64,000 nucleotides of DNA, taken from positions 13,105,894 to 13,169,893 of the forward strand of contig NC_012873.2 in assembly GCF_000003195.3 (NCBI RefSeq). The letters are read 5' to 3'. Under the pieces are notes generated by a model. That model was not told the DNA's origin and did not search any database. It saw only the letters and a program-made list of their open reading frames with translations. The position numbers and the translations under genes were made by a program. Below, one piece after another: positions 9,284 to 20,621 of the stretch. Source of the DNA: Sorghum bicolor. Lineage: Eukaryota > Streptophyta > Magnoliopsida > Poales > Poaceae. How positions within the stretch are numbered: position 1 is the stretch's first letter; each line of letters begins with the position of its first letter.

Positions 9284-12200
9284 CTAGAACGAGAACTTGA
9301 AGACCATGTCGTGCCTGTACACCTGGCCAGGCCTGATGATCTGCGACGGGAACTCAGGGTGGTTCACGGCGTCGGGGTACCCCTGCGTCTCCAGGCAGAA
9401 CCCCGCGTACCGCTCGTACACCGCGCCGCCTTTCCCCTTGGTGTGGTTGAGCCAGTTGGCCGTATAGAGCTGCATCGCCGGCTGGTTGCCCCACAGCTCC
9501 AGCGTCCTGCCGGACGCGCCGTCCAGGGCCCGTGCCACGGGCCGCATCTCGCCGGGCTCCCCATCGACGACGTAGTTGGCGTCGTACCCGAGCACGCGCC
9601 CCCCCACGACGCCGCGGATGCGCGCGCCGACGGTCGTCGGCGCGAGGAAGTCGAAGGGCGTGCCGGCGACGGGCGCGGCGCCGCGGCCCGACGACGGCAG
9701 CATCTCGGCGTCCAGCGGGGTGTAGCGCGACGCGTGGAGCCGGAGCGTGTGGCCCAGCACGTCGCCGGCGCCGTGCCCGCCCAGGTTCCAGTACGTGTGC
9801 TGCAGGAGGTTCACCGGCGTCGCCCTGCCCAGCGCCGTCGCGTTCATGTGCACGCCCAGCTCGTACGGCGACAGACGGTACGTCACGTACACGTCCAGGT
9901 CACCCGGGAAACCTGATCATGCCTTGTTTAGTTCAAAAAATTTTTTCGAAATAGGAATAGTAGCACTTTCGTTTGTATTTGACAAATATTGTCCAATCTT
10001 GAACTAACAGACTCAAAAGATTCGTCTCGTCAATTCCGACCAAACTGTATAATTAGTTTTTATTTTCGTCTATATTTAATACTTCATGCATATGTTTAAA
10101 GATTTGATGTGACGGAGAATCTAAAAAATTTTGTAAATTTTTTTTTGAACTAAACAAGGCCTCATATGCACGACTAAGGTTGAAAACAGAACAGAAATAT
10201 CCCGAACCGAACCGCATCGTTTTCTAAATTTGACCCGATCGATTCCGTATTTTTCGGACAAATTCGGATTCGGTTCGAAATTCGGAGTACTAAATTCGAA
10301 CTCGGAGCGAAATCGGTTTGGGGTTTGTTCGACCGGTTTCCATATTTCCATATTATATTCGGAATTTGATCGGTTTCAAATTCGGACAAATTCGGATTCG
10401 GTTCGAAATTCGGAGTACTAAATTCTAACTCATGTTATCTATTATATTCAAATGCTTTGACTAATGTTGTGGCTAAACTCAAAATTGAGGTATGTTATTG
10501 ACTGCTTGGTGCTTGCTATCCTTAACTGTACTAGTTGCTGTATCTAATTTTAATTAACTTTGCAATAGGAAAATAACAAGGAGGAAGATGAGCACTATGA
10601 GGAGGATAGGGACAACGAGGAAGCAATAGACATTGACGGTGATCCAGACGTCATGAACGATGCTGATGAACTTTAGACATGTATTTCCTAATAATTGTTT
10701 GTTCTAGACTTATATATTTGTGTGTCGGTGTGATGACACTTGAGAGTTTATGCGGTCATGCACTTGTTTGGCTATTGACTGTTATCGGATGGTATAGTAT
10801 GGTTCTGGACTTCTGGTAGTATGGTACTGTACTGGTGGCGAGTGGACACGTGGGTGGTGTTCGTACACTTTGTTAAGATTATGTACTGTGGATCGGTATT
10901 CCGTATTAATTCCGTATACCGACCGTGTTCGATATAATTTCGCTCGAATTGGTTCGTGTTCGAGATTCCGTACGTTCGAGTTCGTGTTCGTGTACGGCTT
11001 TACCGTTTTCGTTTCCGTTTTCGTATTTAAATGTAAAAATAGAAAACAATTGAGCAGTATTTCGACCGAGTTCGACCGTTTTCATCCTTATGCACGACGA
11101 CACATGTAGGGAACTCAAGTAATAAAGAAAGAAAATATTCAAATTTGTATTGTACCTTGCTCTCCGTCGAAGCTGCGATAGTATAGGGTGACGTACGGGG
11201 AGTCGCCGCCGGCGACGTACTCCTTCACCGTCCAGATGACTTTGTTGAATCCTCTGCCGCCACCTGATGAATATATAAACAAACAGATAGAGTGTAGTGT
11301 GGCAAGCCCAATCACATTACGTTCGGAGCAATATGTAAACGTAATTAATTACTAGCACACATTGAGCAAGCAGCATGGACAATAGTAATTTATAATCACC
11401 TTGAAGCGTATTCCTGCCGTCGTTGATGTCCAGATGGTATACTTTCCCGTCGAGGACGAACCGGCCCCTGGCAATTCTCCCTGCTACGCGCCCGGCCACC
11501 GGGCCGAAGAAAGAAGTGTCGTTCTGCTTGCCAAGACGATCAAGTTGCATTAAAACAACATCAAACACATGGGAAAGTTGGGAGCACGGCTGCAACTTGA
11601 ACCACCACATGTTACTGCTACCAGGTGTGAGGGTGACTCCACATGCATGTTCTTGAATATTACTGTATTGCAAGACAGATCTGTGAAGGGTACCGATTGA
11701 CAGTGCTAGCTGATTTCTTAAAAAATGCTACAAGTTGGTTTGTTCGAGAAAAATTCTGCTAGTTGCACTATAACTAGGTGATTATTTGTAGTAAGCAAAC
11801 AAAACGAGATGTTCAAGTGTTATGCTTCTTCCTGCAAAAATGTGTTCGTCAAAGAGACGACGACGGCATGGTAATCCACACACACACAGGAACTTCTGCA
11901 TTAAGAGAGACAAGCTAGCGCAAGAAAAATGCCATTAATTGGAGGGCTTTTAATTTGGTGATCTTACAATGTATTCAGCGATAGTGTCCTTGCCAAGGAC
12001 GACATCAGCCAAGTTCCCTGCAAATTAATTAAAACAAGGAGCTAGCCTGAAACAAATTAAAAGCCTCGGCCAAATTAAAGAACGAGGAAGAAATTAAGAA
12101 TCACAACGACAGAGGAGAGGGGGTCACAATAATCACAAGAGGACGAGATGAACACGAGAGAACCGAAGGTACGTACGCACCTTTGGAGTCGGGGAGAATG

Positions 12201-12361
12201 ACCGACATGATCGTGGTGCCCCAGTTGGTGATCTTGACGGAGAAATCCCCATGCCTGAGCTCGTACACCCCAATCGTCTTCCTCGCTCCGCCGGCACCGG
12301 TGGCGGCCAGTGCGGAGGCCACGAGGCACAGCGCGAGGCGGAGCATCTCAGCTCTCGCCAT
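9284..12361 (-). CDS. aldose 1-epimerase (galactose mutarotase), tandem copy 1
   Basis: Five exons: 12181-12361, 11968-12017, 11400-11523, 11156-11263 and 9284-9912. All have GT/AG sites and join in phase to 363 residues, the usual length of plant secreted epimerases. Residues 1-26 are a hydrophobic signal peptide. The enzyme interconverts alpha and beta anomers of aldoses; a secretory or apoplastic location is inferred. Family motifs are GRVAGRIARG, LLQHTYWNLGGH (catalytic His), GYDANYV (sugar-binding Asp), ELWGNQPAMQLYT and CLETQGYPDAVNHP (catalytic Glu). The first conserved active-site His, normally in LHGG, is Gln here (NTLQGG). Compared with copies 2 and 3, exon 5 carries small changes such as TTVGARI for TPIGARI. 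Intron 4 is enlarged by a MITE and an hAT derivative. Confidence 0.88.
9921..10160. mobile_element. MITE with GCCTTGTTTAGTTC inverted ends, in epimerase intron 4 (unit 1)
   Basis: The left end GCCTTGTTTAGTTC and right end GAACTAAACAAGGC are perfect inverted repeats about 240 bp apart. TCA flanks both sides if one extra base per end is counted as element, giving a 3 bp duplication like that of PIF/Harbinger MITEs. Unit 3 lacks the insertion. In gene sense it ends only a few bases before the 3' splice site of exon 5. Confidence 0.8.
10175..11090 (+). mobile_element. Ac-like hAT derivative with 8 bp target duplication (unit 1)
   Basis: The 916 bp element starts TAAGGTTGAAAAC and ends GTTTTCATCCTTA, matching at 12 of 13 inverted positions and resembling Ac-family ends. 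TGCACGAC is duplicated at 10167-10174 and 11091-11098. Subterminal regions are full of TTCGGTTCG and TTTTCGTTTCCG motifs. Inside, a two-exon tail of an hAT transposase remains (about 10449-10488 and 10569-10676, GT...AG intron). It encodes an acidic C-terminus ending ...NDADEL. The element is an internal-deletion derivative that cannot move by itself. Unit 3 has the empty site. Confidence 0.88.
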
Positions 12362-12535
12362 TGCCAGACAATCAACGACGACGCTAGCTAGCAGAAGGGG
12401 GGGGGGTTTGAGCTAGCAGGAGGGCAGGACTCACAAATTAAAGGATGGTGGGCATTGGGCAATGTCCCAATGGCATTTGAAGGGAGACAATGGTGGGTGA
12501 TCTTGACGGTTGACTTTGAAGGTTGTGCGGATCTG

Positions 12536-12559
12536 CATGCATGCTCCCCCTTCTTTATA
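12536..12559 (-). promoter_or_regulatory. candidate core promoter of epimerase copy 1
   Basis: A TATAAA (minus strand) at 12554-12559 lies about 195 bp before the start codon. A CATGCATG (RY-type motif) follows at 12536-12543, and two TTGAC cores (W-box-like) lie at about 12503-12515. The block is conserved in all three copies. Copy 3 reads CATGCAAG in place of CATGCATG. Function is inferred from motifs only. Confidence 0.45.
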
Positions 12560-13325
12560 TTTGGTGTTTTCTGTGCACCCCGGCCGGCCGGCCCTAAGCC
12601 CCTAACCACATGCATGGCACCGGTTGGATTCTCCCATCAAATGTTTTATTGCAAAGATCCCCACTCTACACATTTTTGTTGCAAAAATCACCCCACCATG
12701 GGTAAACTCAATGGATTCCGCTTGTTTCCGTCAATGTAAACCTGTTAACTTAGTCTATATCAAAGACATACACTTCTACAAGTGCAATCTCAATAGTTTC
12801 TGAAGTCCCTGCTAAAGATATTGTCAATGAAAGTGTAATCATCATCACGTTAAGTTTTACTCTTTGTACTTTTTTTTCACCATAACACGATGAATAAGTA
12901 ATTTAAGTCATTATCTAATTCTACATACTTACCTTATCTTATAGTGTCTATATGTTCGCAAAAGCATACAAAACAATTATTAAACATATGTGTAGCGGGG
13001 TGTTTTTTCCCCCAAAATTGGCTAGGGTGGGAAATTTGCAACAAAATGTCTTGTAGGAGGAAATCTCAAAACTTGCGGGTGGGTTTTTGCAATTTTGCCA
13101 AAAATTTATCAAATACGAGGTAATTTAGGACAATAATCTATCATCTCTACCTCCATCTGAGAAAGAATTCGATTCTGAGATATTTGGGAAAAATTAAGGT
13201 GGATACCAAATGACTTTGTTGCCCTAATCAATTAGAGATAGCTTCCATACAAACTTAATTAACAAGGCAAAAGATCTGCATGCATGCATATATGTGAAAG
13301 AAATCATTTTGGGTTCTTTCATTAA

Positions 13326-13505
13326 GGTCATCTTCAGTGAGAGTTTTATGACCTAGTTTCCAACAAACAATGTAGAAGAGTTTCATGGGGATGAAACTCT
13401 CTCTACTTCCATGAAACTCTTATCATCTCTCTCTTTATTAATACAGTACCACATCAGCATATTTAATGTGCATGAAACTTTAATCAAATTGCATTGAGAT
13501 TGACC
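13326..13505. mobile_element. PIF/Harbinger-type MITE with TAA duplication (unit 1)
   Basis: The 180 bp element starts GGTCATCTTCAGTG and ends CATTGAGATTGACC, imperfect inverted repeats. TAA flanks it on both sides (13323-13325 and 13506-13508). The interior carries the inverted motif GAGTTTCATGGGGATGAAACTC. Confidence 0.65.
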
Positions 13506-14672
13506 TAATTGTTGCAAGCCCACAGCACCCACAATAGCAACCTTTATGAACAAAAATTAAAATGTCAAATCTAATTCTTTATGGGACGAAGCACCTTATA
13601 CCAGTGAGAATGTCAAGTGTTGTTGGAGGTGCACTATTTTTTTGTCACACAATCATTACTAAAAAGTTACACATGTAATTAGTATGTAATTTCGTGTAAA
13701 ATCGAGTTATATATTTTGAATTTTTTTTGCATCTTGTCTAAAGCACAAATCTTGGCATAAATTCGACATGGTAAAATTTTAGGTGTTGGAGTACTATGAA
13801 ACCCTTTAGGTGATTTAGTTTTTCCCTTGTTATCTATATTATTATTTAAGACTTCCTACGTTTTAGGTGTCTAAAATTTTTCAGCTGTGTCAGACAACCT
13901 ATATTTAATGTTGCAATGGTTGTTTATCAACATTGTATATGTTGTTATTAATGTTACGAACAGTGCAACACAAGACCAACGGTGGTTTCATTCTCATTCA
14001 TTAGGTGTCATGTCATCATAAAAATGTGGTATCAAATTAATGATGAATAGGGGAGGGGGGATGGTTTCATCCTGATGAAAAGCACACTGTTTCGAGAATT
14101 GGAAACCATGTGAAACTAGCATTCGGGGATATGAAGTTTCATCTCATCCAACAATCAGTCAATCAATCATGAGCTTCACGTGTTAAATGTTATGATTAGC
14201 CTATAAAATAATAATAAGATAAAACAAGTATTGGATGGAGGTGTTTCATTCACACCATTTCAAAGCATTATAGATGACCTCATAGCCTAGGTAACATCAA
14301 AATGAAACACCCCATTAGGATTGGCCTAACAACATTGTTGCGGTGAGAGTGAGACCTTTTTTTTCCTCAAAGAATTGAAATGATAGCAAACATGACAGAC
14401 ATTTTTCGATGATGTTTCAGATGTTCCATTTTGATGTTGTGACTGTCGTTTGAAAATTATTTAAATTTTGACTTTCTTCATCTCAAATTTGACCAGTCGT
14501 CTTATTTAAAAAATTTATGCAAACATAGTCAAATTCAAATTATTCTTGAAGAATTTTTTTATTAATAAACTAGCCATGACAAAAAAAAGATATTATGAGT
14601 GATCAAATTTAGTGTGAAAAGGTCAAATATTTTATAATTTGAGATAGATTAGGTATATAATATATAGTCTCC

Positions 14673-15205
14673 CGTAAGCCTGGGCGTTCGGGTTATCCGA
14701 TTTTGTCGGGTTAGTTAATTCGGGTAATGAAAAATGTTACCCGATATTAATTTTGAAAAAATACTACCCGCAATTTCGGGTACCCGATATTTTGAGTTCG
14801 GGTACTCCCGATTTACCCGCATTTTCATAAGACAACACACTACACAAAATTTTAATAGCAATTTATATATAATTTTAGCACAATTTGTATAGAATTTCAA
14901 TAGCATTTTGTAGAGAATAATATATTACGGTCACTTGTTCAAACAAAGAGAATTATATTCTAATAAATTGATAAGTTCTAATGTTTAACTAACAACACAT
15001 GATAAATACAAAGACATAGACAAATGTTTGGATAATTCGGGTAGTTTGGGTACCGGGGGATATTACCCGAATTACCTAAACTAATTTCGGGTAATCAAAA
15101 TCGCTATCCGAATTTAGGATTAGGTACCTTGGGTTCGGTTAATTAAGTCTGAGTCTGAATAATTCGGGTACAGGTAATGGGTATCGGGTAATTTGCCGAG
15201 GTTAA
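14673..15205. mobile_element. CGGGTA-rich probable hAT-type non-autonomous element (unit 1)
   Basis: CGGGTA and its complement TACCCG recur more than a dozen times near both ends. The left end is CCTGGGCGTTCGGGTTA and the right end GGGTAATTTGCCGAGG. Subterminal repeats of this kind are typical of small hAT elements. No clear 8 bp duplication was found, so the ends are approximate. Confidence 0.45.
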
Positions 15206-15282
15206 TCTTCCGTATTATTTCCCTCCAGACACCCAACACACCGATTTTACTTGAGAACAAGTAAATCTTGCAGATGCACCTA

Positions 15283-15486
15283 CTAGAAGGAGAACTTGAA
15301 GACGGCCGGGTCTCACGGTGATCGACGGGAACTCGCGGGTGGTTCACGGCGTCCACGTACGCCATGGTCGCCGTACTTGTCGTACACCTTGCCGTCCCGT
15401 GGTGTGGTTCAGCCCGTTCCCCGAGTACAGCTGTATGGTCGGCTGGTTCGCCCACAGGTGGAACGTCATGTACGCGTCCACGTTCC
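15283..15486 (-). pseudogene. relic of another aldose 1-epimerase gene (unit 1)
   Basis: The minus-strand 3' end encodes KFSF and a stop at 15283, as in the intact genes. Upstream are VNHPR.PVDH and LWANQPTIQLYSGNGLNHTTG in different frames. Just before LWANQP the sequence reads VDAYMTF, resembling the start of exon 5, so a large internal deletion is likely. The residues differ from the three intact copies, so this derives from a distinct, older paralog. Frameshifts make it non-functional. Confidence 0.7.
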
Positions 15487-15932
15487 TACACAGGCAATAA
15501 TACAATGTAGTATGTACATACTCAGCATTGCTTATCTGGATCATCAAAATATGCTTTGAAATTTGTGCTGCTGCACTTTTTCTCACTGTTTCACATACTT
15601 TCGCTATTGTTTCACACATCTCGATGCATACTGAATAATTTAGATAAGCAATACTCCCTCCGTATCGTTAAAAAACGACGTCCTAGCTCCTACGGTGGAT
15701 TGCGAATTAAACAACGTCGTAGCACAGTAGCCCATTTCCTGGACTTCTTTGCCCTTAACACATCGATCTCCGTATACAGTAACTCCACGCCTCGATTCCC
15801 ATCTCTGCCGCACGGCTCGCCCTCTCGCATCGCGTCTATTAAACCGGCCCGCCGGTCAAGCAACGATCGCATCGCAGCTACTCGCTGCGTCGTTCCCCTC
15901 GCCGCGCTGCTCCGTCCGTCGTTCCTCGCGCT

Positions 15933-16290
15933 CATGGCTTCACCGCATTCTAGGGTTGCGGCGCCTGCGGACTCGACGTCGGAAGAGCTCGTGCCGGACT
16001 CCATGGAGATGACTCCGGAGTCCTTCGTGCCGGACTCGATGATGGCGCCGGACTCCGTCACGTCGGAGTTGCAGGAGCTAATGCCAGACTCCATGGAGAT
16101 GGCGATATATGGAAGACGTTGTCGAGGTGACTCCAGAGTCCTTCGTGCTAGACTCGCTGATGGCGCCGGACTCCGTCACCACGCCGGAGTTGCAGGAGCT
16201 CATGCTGGACTCGGAGATGGCGCTGGGCTCCTTGACGTCGGAGGTCTAGGAGCTCACGCCGGACTCGGAGATGGTGCCTGATTCCTTGCC
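15933..16290 (+). other. open segment with Asp/Ser/Met-rich tandem repeats inside the mariner remnant
   Basis: From ATG 15933 the frame reads MASPHSRVAAPADST..., then PDSMEM and TPESFVPDSM blocks. At DNA level a unit of about 123 bp (GAGTCCTTCGTGC...GGAGTTGCAGGAGCT) occurs at 16017-16081 and again at 16136-16200, with a third degraded copy after it. The second copy has shifted frame. It is probably a captured or degraded gene fragment; the product is unknown. Confidence 0.35.
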
Positions 16291-16880
16291 GTCGGGTGCT
16301 TTTCTATGCGGTCGCTGTCATCTCATCCATAAGGACCGCGAAACATGAAATCATGCGCACTCGCGGTTCACCCGTGCTCTCACTGTGGTCTCATCCATCG
16401 TGACTTGTTTATGGACGCTATCGACAAATTCGTGAAAACAGACTGCGAGCTTTTCTTCCAGCATTATCCGTTCATGCTGCCAAAAAAAAGATGACGACAA
16501 AGCATCGGTAAGCATTACAGGGACTTGTTACAAGAATGTCTCGACTAGTACATGTAAACTTGCATCCATCTAGCTAACATCATCTAACTAGCTTTCATCT
16601 AATCTTTCATGCAGCAAGAGTAGCCTCGGCTTCAGGAGCAAAGATGGTTCACAAGGGATAGAAGTTGGCAGTCGATCTTCTCTTTCTAATTTATCTTTGT
16701 TCATGTGAGGGATCATGAACTTGTTGCATCCTTTCACCTTCATAGCTTCAATGTAAACACTTTGTAGTGTTACAAAGATCCGATTTGCTTGCTTTACCGA
16801 GTACTATATGAATGCCTACAAATGAATGAATGACCAAATCTGTAGTTCAAGAAACAATGAAACATGTGTGGACATTTCGA

Positions 16881-17490
16881 TCAAATTACCTGTTGCACTG
16901 TTGTAACTAGAGCTTCTAATGTTTTTTCATTCTTCTTGAATTGAATTGCTTGAATAGCTCGAAAAAAACCCAAGTCAAGAATGTTGAAATCGGGAGAATT
17001 GGGCGGTTGGCAAATTAGGCGAATATCTAATCCTTCTTGCTTAGCATGCTCACAAAATTCCGGATCATCCAATTTCAAATGGGTAGGTGCATTATCTTGT
17101 TGAATGAATATTGGTTTGTCCACATCTTCTCTTGGCCATTTGGCACGAATGTTAGGCAACACTTTTTGTTGATCATGAATTCTCTAATAACTTCTCTTGT
17201 GATTGAAGTTATGGGCTTCATAACCATGGCTCCATGGACACGGCTGGTTCTATCATTATCTCTCTAAGCTGGCTCATATCGAACAAGTGGGAAACAACCA
17301 ATTCTACCATCAAAAATACAATTCCCGTCCCTAAATCTTGGTCGAGCAACAACACACAAGAACATGATCTTAGGGATGTAGTTCTTGTTCTTACAAGTCC
17401 GATAGGCATCATTTTCGTCAGGTAGCATATAATATTTTCAGATTTTTGATAGAGGAAGAACCATTTTTCATCAATGAACACAAAGTGAAG
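16881..17490 (-). pseudogene. mariner-like transposase, broken (unit 1)
   Basis: Two frames hold parts of a plant mariner transposase. Residues CVFIDEKWFFLYQ carry the first catalytic Asp. Then FIQQDNAPTH carries the second and NSPDFNILDLGFFRAIQ the third, a DD39D-type arrangement. A frameshift separates the first part from the rest, and the N-terminus is missing at the truncated element end. This family cuts and pastes at TA sites; this copy is inactive. Confidence 0.8.
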
Positions 17491-17499
17491 GATCGAGAT

Positions 17500-19858
17500 G
17501 ACATACTAGAGGGGGGTGAATAGTCCTTTCTAAAACTTATCGCACCGGCTAACCGAAATAAATGCGGAACTAAAACTATCGGTCTAGCCAAGACTACACC
17601 CCTCTATCTAAGTTCTCTAGCACCTTGTAAAAGATCCTACACAAGCAAACAAGGTGCTACCTTATCAAGAGCTCACGTATCCAATTCTAGAAGCAAGGTC
17701 ACACAAACCAATGCCACTAGTACTTCACAAACCTAGGAGCTCCTATACAACTAGTAAGCAAAAGCACAAAGCTCATAAGCTCACTAGCAAAGCTCAATAA
17801 CAAGGCAACCAATGCCAAATTAGAGAGCGCAAACTACTTAGCTACACAAACTAAGCATTATGACTAACAAGATTACACAAACCAAATTAGTCACACAAAG
17901 GAACTACTTCAAGCTACATAAGCGAGAAGGTAACTAGCAAGCTACACAAGCTAACTAATTACAAGAGCAACTACACAAGCACAAGTATATAAAGAATGTA
18001 AATACAAGCTCATGTATAGTGAATGCAAACCACCGAGAAGAGTAGACAATGTTGACACGGTGATTTTTATCGAGGTTCACTTGGTTGCCACCAAGCTACG
18101 TCCTCGTTGTGGCGATTCACCCACTTGATGGATCACGAGCTAATTGGCAATCCAAAGCCAAACCCTCATCAGGTGCCACACATCCACTCTCAGGATGGGG
18201 ATCCTCCAATGCCACAAGCAATCTACTAGAGTTGCTCTTCGCGATCCCTGCGGGGTGAGCACCGTACCCCTCACAATCTCTTCTCCGGAGCACCGCACAA
18301 TCTTCTTGTGTGCTTCGATGGAGTCACAAGCCACCAAGCCGTCTAGGAGGTGGCAACCTCCACGAGTAACAAGCACCATTGGCTTGCAACACAAACACCT
18401 AGTGCCACTCAATACAATCTCTCAATGCAATGCACTAGAATCGCTCACTCACACAATCGGATGATCACTATCAAGCACATGTGAGTTAGAGGCTTCACTA
18501 GCACTCTCCAAGCATGGACACTAAGTCTCAAGGGTGCTCAGCGCCAGCCAAGGCCGGCCACCACTTCTATTTATAGCCCCAAGGGCTAAACTAGTCGTTG
18601 CCCCTTCACTGGGCAAAACACGGGGGCACCGGACGCGCTAAGGGAGCCACCGGATGCTCAAACCCAGCGTCCGGTGCTCACACGATGGCCATGTGTCACT
18701 AGCCGTTTGAACTCGACCATTGCCGGCAACGGCTAACTCGCACGTGCGCCTGAAACAGTAGCACCGGACACTCTGCTGGTCCACACCAGATGCGTCCGAT
18801 GCATACCGGACTCGTACGCATAGAGGGTGTTTACACCTAAGGCCACCGGACGCTCTCCTGCGTCTGATGCTGCAGGCTCTTCTTCTATAGATCACCGGAC
18901 GCTCGGCACCAGACTCGCTCGCATTACTGCACATGCATCTGGTGTGTTCACCTCAGTAGGTTCAACGTCCAAAGCTCACTCTACACCTGCGTCATCAACT
19001 GGCAATACATCGGACGCTCTGGTCCAATGATTGATGCCTCCGAGGCCAGCGTTCGGTGAGTGTTTTTCCATTGAAAAACACTCCCGCGACTTCTTCAAAT
19101 TTTCCACCGACGCATAGAAAATATGCACTTAATTTTCTCAAAAGCGTCGAATCAGAGAGGAACCCAAATCTCTCTCTATCCTAGGAACTCTACCTCCTTT
19201 GCAAATGTGCCAACACCAACAAGTTTACACCACCATGTGCAAGTGTGTTAGCATTTTCACAAACATTTTCACAAATGAGTTAGCCTCTCAACTTGCCACA
19301 CCACTCGATCCTAACACGTATGCAAAGTTAGATCACTCAGTGGCACTAGATGACCAATATGCAAACAAGTTTGCCCCTCTTGATAGTACGGCCATCTATC
19401 TTAAATCCGGTCATAAACTTCTCTACACACCTATGACCGGTGAAATGGAAATGCCCTAGGTTATACCTTTGCCTTGCGCATTCCATTCCATCTCCTCCAA
19501 TGTTGATGCAACACATGCACCATTCAATTACCAAATGATATGATCCACTTTATATCATCACATGACCGTATTGTTCATTGATCTTGACCTCACTTGCTCT
19601 TCACCGTTGCCTCGGTCCATCGACGCCAAGTCTTGCTCAAGCTTCGCCGACACACGCGGTCCCTCGCTTCAAAGCCTCCGACTTGCCCTTCACTCTTGCA
19701 ACTGGTCCATCGAGCCAAGCCTCATCTTGATCTTCTCCACCTTGGTCACATGACTTCATGTCATGTCTCATGTGCAATGAACTCCTTCATCATCACATAA
19801 TCACCTGTGGACTAATCTCCTGTGTATCTCACATAAACACTATTAGTCCACCTAAGTT
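17500..19858 (+). repeat. unclassified dispersed repeat with CACCGGACGC motifs (unit 1)
   Basis: It begins near CTAGAGGGGGGTGAATAG and has no recognisable gene. At 18620-19020 short variants of CACCGGACGCT and its complement recur at least eight times. A perfect 10 bp inverted pair, GTGGACTAAT and ATTAGTCCAC, lies near 19807-19852 at its right end. It looks like part of a retroelement or other high-copy repeat, but I could not assign a class. Confidence 0.4.
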
Positions 19859-19861
19859 GTT

Positions 19862-20575
19862 GTTGACACCGTTTTTGGACACGTACCCAGAGACCAGTAG
19901 AGTATAGATCGGCAGGTGGAGCAACGGTAACTAGCCTGCAGAAGAGCTACCGATGAGGATAGTTGCTGATGAAGAGACGATTGAATATGACTAAGTCCAG
20001 AGGTGGTGACGTGTTCTTGCCGATGCTCAATATTGGTGTTTGTCGATGACTATAATAGGAAGACTGCCGATGACTCTGAAGGGAAACGTGGAGGTTGCCG
20101 ATTGATCTGTGGCGGTGTCCCAGTTAGTTACGAGGGGTGGTTCTATGTTTTCCTTAGTTATTTAAAATCGTTTTGTATACGGATTCTGTTTAATTTGGAA
20201 TTTGAGTCCTAGTCGTGTCTGATTGTAGCTCTTTGAGCAGGGTATAAATGTAGACCCTAGGGCCTTGTAATGAGAGATCTATCAATCAATCAAACACAAG
20301 TTTTTACTCATATTCCAGCATCTACTTTTTCGACGACTTCGTTATATTTTCCTTTTTATTATGAGTTCTTAGGAGTTCGTCGACTTAAGCTCGACGTATT
20401 CTCGAGTTCCGCGTGAATACCTCTTGGCCGTGACATTCGGGCGCATCGCTGTTGTCGGGACCAAAGTATTCGAGTTATCACCTTTGCCGATAGTAAGGTC
20501 AAATCGGTTGGCACGCCTTAACGTTTAAATCGGGTATTAGCCCTTTGTGTTTGCAGATCAGCTTTTACATTAACA
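19862..20575 (+). mobile_element. gypsy-type LTR (unit 1)
   Basis: The 714 bp LTR starts TGTTGACACC and ends TTAACA. A TATAAA lies at 20243-20248. A primer-binding-like TGGCACGTCCAGTGGGAC begins at 20583, seven bases after the LTR, and gag follows. The 3' LTR and pol are missing because the element is cut at the unit boundary (22007). Confidence 0.75.
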
Positions 20576-20621
20576 CATCTTTTGGCACGTCCAGTGGGAC
20601 TTATTCAAGAGCAAGATCGAC

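Larger units (their letters stand above)
12560..15282. other. non-coding stretch upstream of copy 1, MITE-rich
   Basis: No gene is supported. Besides the PIF-type MITE at 13326-13505 and the CGGGTA-rich element at about 14673-15205, there is a probable second related MITE ending GGATTGGCC|TAA near 14329, with a less clear left end near 13970. The Helitron target position in unit 3 corresponds to 12882/12883 here, which is an uninterrupted A-T. Confidence 0.5.
15654..17495 (-). mobile_element. mariner-like element remnant (unit 1)
   Basis: The left end CTCCCTCCGTATCGTT after TA resembles plant mariner/Stowaway termini. The minus-strand transposase pseudogene lies at 16881-17490. The right side is cut off where an unrelated repeat begins (about 17500), so the second terminus is missing. 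Plus-strand sequence at 15933-16290 inside it is described separately. Confidence 0.55.

Noticed and set aside
9311..9954. Long plus-strand open frames (up to 201 residues) opposite epimerase exon 5, also at 22766-23505 and 36320-37125
   Set aside because: They are Arg/Val/His-rich mirror frames of a GC-rich coding exon on the minus strand, which has clear family motifs.
18140..18464. Two overlapping 90-106 residue open frames on opposite strands, also at 31694-32018
   Set aside because: No similarity to known proteins, and they lie in a non-coding dispersed repeat.
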